A stretch of DNA of 64,000 nucleotides. Source: Flavobacteriaceae bacterium. GTDB lineage: Bacteria > Bacteroidota > Bacteroidia > Flavobacteriales > Flavobacteriaceae. The stretch covers positions 248,001 to 312,000 of the forward strand of contig JANQSO010000005.1 in the NCBI GenBank assembly GCA_028284005.1, written 5' to 3'. The notes under the pieces were generated by a model. The model worked only from the letters and a program-made list of their open reading frames with translations. It ran no database searches and was not told the origin of the DNA. Positions 62,801-64,000 of the stretch are shown piece after piece (position 1 is the stretch's first letter; each line of letters begins with the position of its first letter). The translations under genes and the position numbers were made by a program.

Positions 62801-64000
62801 ATGTCAGCACCTATGAAAACACCCGGAGTATACATCAAAGAATTGGATGCTTTTGGGAACTCTGTAGTACCCGTGCCAACCGCCATACCAGTGTTCATTG
62901 GGTATACGCAAAAGACCTCCTTTAAAGGAAAAAGTCTGCTTAAAAAAGCACAAAAGATTAGCTCTTTAGCCGATTTTCAATCCATTTATGTAGACCCGGA
63001 CCCTACCAAACGTCCAAACATTTCTTTTAAAGTTTTACCACCCCAAAGCACATCTTTCAACAGCACAGATTTATATACAGGAGCGTCTTCCCCAAGTGAT
63101 AAGTTGGGTGTGCCCGGTAATCTATATATAAATACTACCGAAAATAAAATATACACCAAAGACGATTATTCATGGGCGGAGGCAGCTATAACTATTGCAG
63201 GAACAGGCAATAAGGCACCTGTGGCAGCTACTCCGGGCGATGATGGTTCATATTTCATTGATACTACTGCTAAAAAGATCTACGGCCCAAAAACCGAAGG
63301 GGCCTGGCCTTCAACCGGGATCGCTTTGGTAACTGGGACTGCAGCACCCACTGCCGCTACAAATGCTACAGAAGGCCAATACTTTTATGATACGAGCGGC
63401 AAAAAGATCTATGGCCCAAAAACAACAGGGGCGTGGCCCTCAACAGGGGCTTCTCTTGTGACAGGTACAGGAGCACCAACATCTGCTAACACCGGGAAAA
63501 AAGATGACTTTTACTTTGATACGGCAGCAACAACCATCTATGGGCCTATAAAGACTGGGACTACCTTTCCAACAGCAGGGACCAGTTTGGATATTAAAAC
63601 GGCCGATTTTAAAATCAACGAAATAGAATATACCATCCCTCCTACTACCCAGATCAACAGGTTACATAGTGCTATTAAATTTTTCTATGCCAACGGAGGT
63701 GGGGATTGCTATATTTTAAGCATTGGTGATTATAATTCAACCCCTTTCGATTTAAAGCTCTTTAATGCAGCTATTGATTTACTTAAAAAGGAATCGGAAC
63801 CTACCATGCTGGTTATTCCGGATGCTGTTGAGCTTGATGTCAATGATGCCTTCTCCTTACAGAGCAAGATGATCAATCACTGTGGTGAGGATATGCCAAG
63901 CAGAGTAGCTATTTTGGATGTTCCCGGTGGATTTAACGAACCGGAAGATGACCCAACGGCAAGTGTGAATGCCTTTAGGTCCAATGTGAATCCTATCCTT
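62801..64000 (+). CDS. Contractile injection system tail sheath protein, N-terminal part (3' end outside window)
   Basis: The first 400 residues of a phage-tail-like sheath. It opens MSAPMKTPGVYIKELDAFGN, then AIPVFIGYTQKTSFKGKSLL and ISSLADFQSIY, the standard N-terminus of eCIS/T6SS-type sheaths. After residue 267 the sheath resumes with the conserved LHSAIKFFYANGGGDCYILS and later VAILDVPGG. Between residues ~96 and 267 lies an inserted block of four tandem modules, absent from typical sheaths. The ATG at 62801 is preceded by no strong ribosome site. With DUF4255 upstream, this identifies the operon as a contractile injection system that continues beyond the window. Confidence 0.92.
   Translation, partial: MSAPMKTPGVYIKELDAFGNSVVPVPTAIPVFIGYTQKTSFKGKSLLKKAQKISSLADFQSIYVDPDPTKRPNISFKVLPPQSTSFNSTDLYTGASSPSDKLGVPGNLYINTTENKIYTKDDYSWAEAAITIAGTGNKAPVAATPGDDGSYFIDTTAKKIYGPKTEGAWPSTGIALVTGTAAPTAATNATEGQYFYDTSGKKIYGPKTTGAWPSTGASLVTGTGAPTSANTGKKDDFYFDTAATTIYGPIKTGTTFPTAGTSLDIKTADFKINEIEYTIPPTTQINRLHSAIKFFYANGGGDCYILSIGDYNSTPFDLKLFNAAIDLLKKESEPTMLVIPDAVELDVNDAFSLQSKMINHCGEDMPSRVAILDVPGGFNEPEDDPTASVNAFRSNVNPIL
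63086..63600 (+). repeat. Four tandem ~43-residue modules inserted in the sheath gene
   Basis: Copies lie at about 63086-63220, 63221-63349, 63350-63478 and 63479-63600 (45, 43, 43 and ~41 codons). Each has a core of the form (G)xYxxDTxxxxIYGPKTxGxWPSTG followed by an xLVTGTxAP linker; copies two and three are nearly identical in KKIYGPKT and AWPSTG. Such modules are otherwise seen in fibre-like and surface proteins of Bacteroidota. The copies keep the reading frame, so the insertion is functional in size and phase. Confidence 0.8.

Noticed and set aside
1-64000. tRNA, rRNA, CRISPR arrays, insertion sequences or integrase genes
   Set aside because: I looked in the intergenic gaps and found no cloverleaf, no evenly spaced repeats and no transposase or integrase motif. 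A dedicated search could still find a small RNA.

Overview
The window is a chromosomal stretch from a member of the Bacteroidota, most likely a marine Flavobacteriaceae. The evidence is low GC, several exported proteins ending in type IX secretion (T9SS) sorting domains, Bacteroidota-type promoter elements (TAnnTTTG) instead of Shine-Dalgarno-rich leaders, LytS/LytTR two-component genes, and flavobacterial families such as DUF4199, YHYH, DUF1800/DUF1501 and an OlsF-like acyltransferase. No rRNA, tRNA, CRISPR array, transposase or integrase was found.

Layout. 1-10.5 kb is housekeeping: the end of pth, ribF, an HTTM membrane protein, serS, a TPR protein, DUF4286-rsmA-mgtE as an overlapping run, a cupin, and a convergent LytS/LytTR pair. 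10.8-16.3 kb holds a T9SS-secreted FG-GAP protein, a DUF5694 lipoprotein, a hydroxyacid dehydrogenase, a membrane LuxR-type regulator, DUF4199, VOC and TM2 proteins. 16.4-18.2 kb is a compact arsenic-type operon (ArsR, a Cys-tailed DUF6428 protein, and a fused GNAT-arsenate reductase) with no efflux pump in view. 18.2-27.4 kb has small membrane proteins, a PqqB-like lipoprotein, a YHYH pair, YitT, an OlsF-like lipid acyltransferase, aspartate kinase, a GNAT and fructose-1,6-bisphosphatase. 27.5-30.8 kb is a putative signalling module: coiled-coil protein, a protein with a possible roadblock-like C-terminus, a Ras/Rab-like GTPase, and a hybrid kinase whose receiver lacks its phosphoacceptor Asp. 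31-36 kb holds TerB-like, a class V aminotransferase fold and mfd. 36-43 kb looks like a glycan or glycolipid island (nucleoside phosphorylase, GT2, flippase, tandem methyltransferase, B12-radical SAM, nucleotidyltransferase). 43-53.5 kb has a secreted NHL protein, an AraC-type membrane regulator, yraN, an LD-carboxypeptidase, the DUF1800/DUF1501 pair, metG and a Na+/H+ antiporter.

The last 10 kb is the most unusual part. A leftward four-gene unit (Crp/Fnr regulator; Rieske + glutamate-synthase-like enzyme; unknown protein; Rieske + thiamine-diphosphate enzyme) faces a rightward operon that opens a contractile injection system (phage-tail-like, eCIS/T6SS-related). That operon encodes an exported, membrane-anchored GH18-like protein, a small two-TM protein, a DUF4255 (Pvc16-like) protein, an unknown protein, and a tail sheath that runs off the window. 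The sheath carries four tandem copies of a ~43-residue module inserted in its N-terminal part. The injection system continues beyond base 64000.
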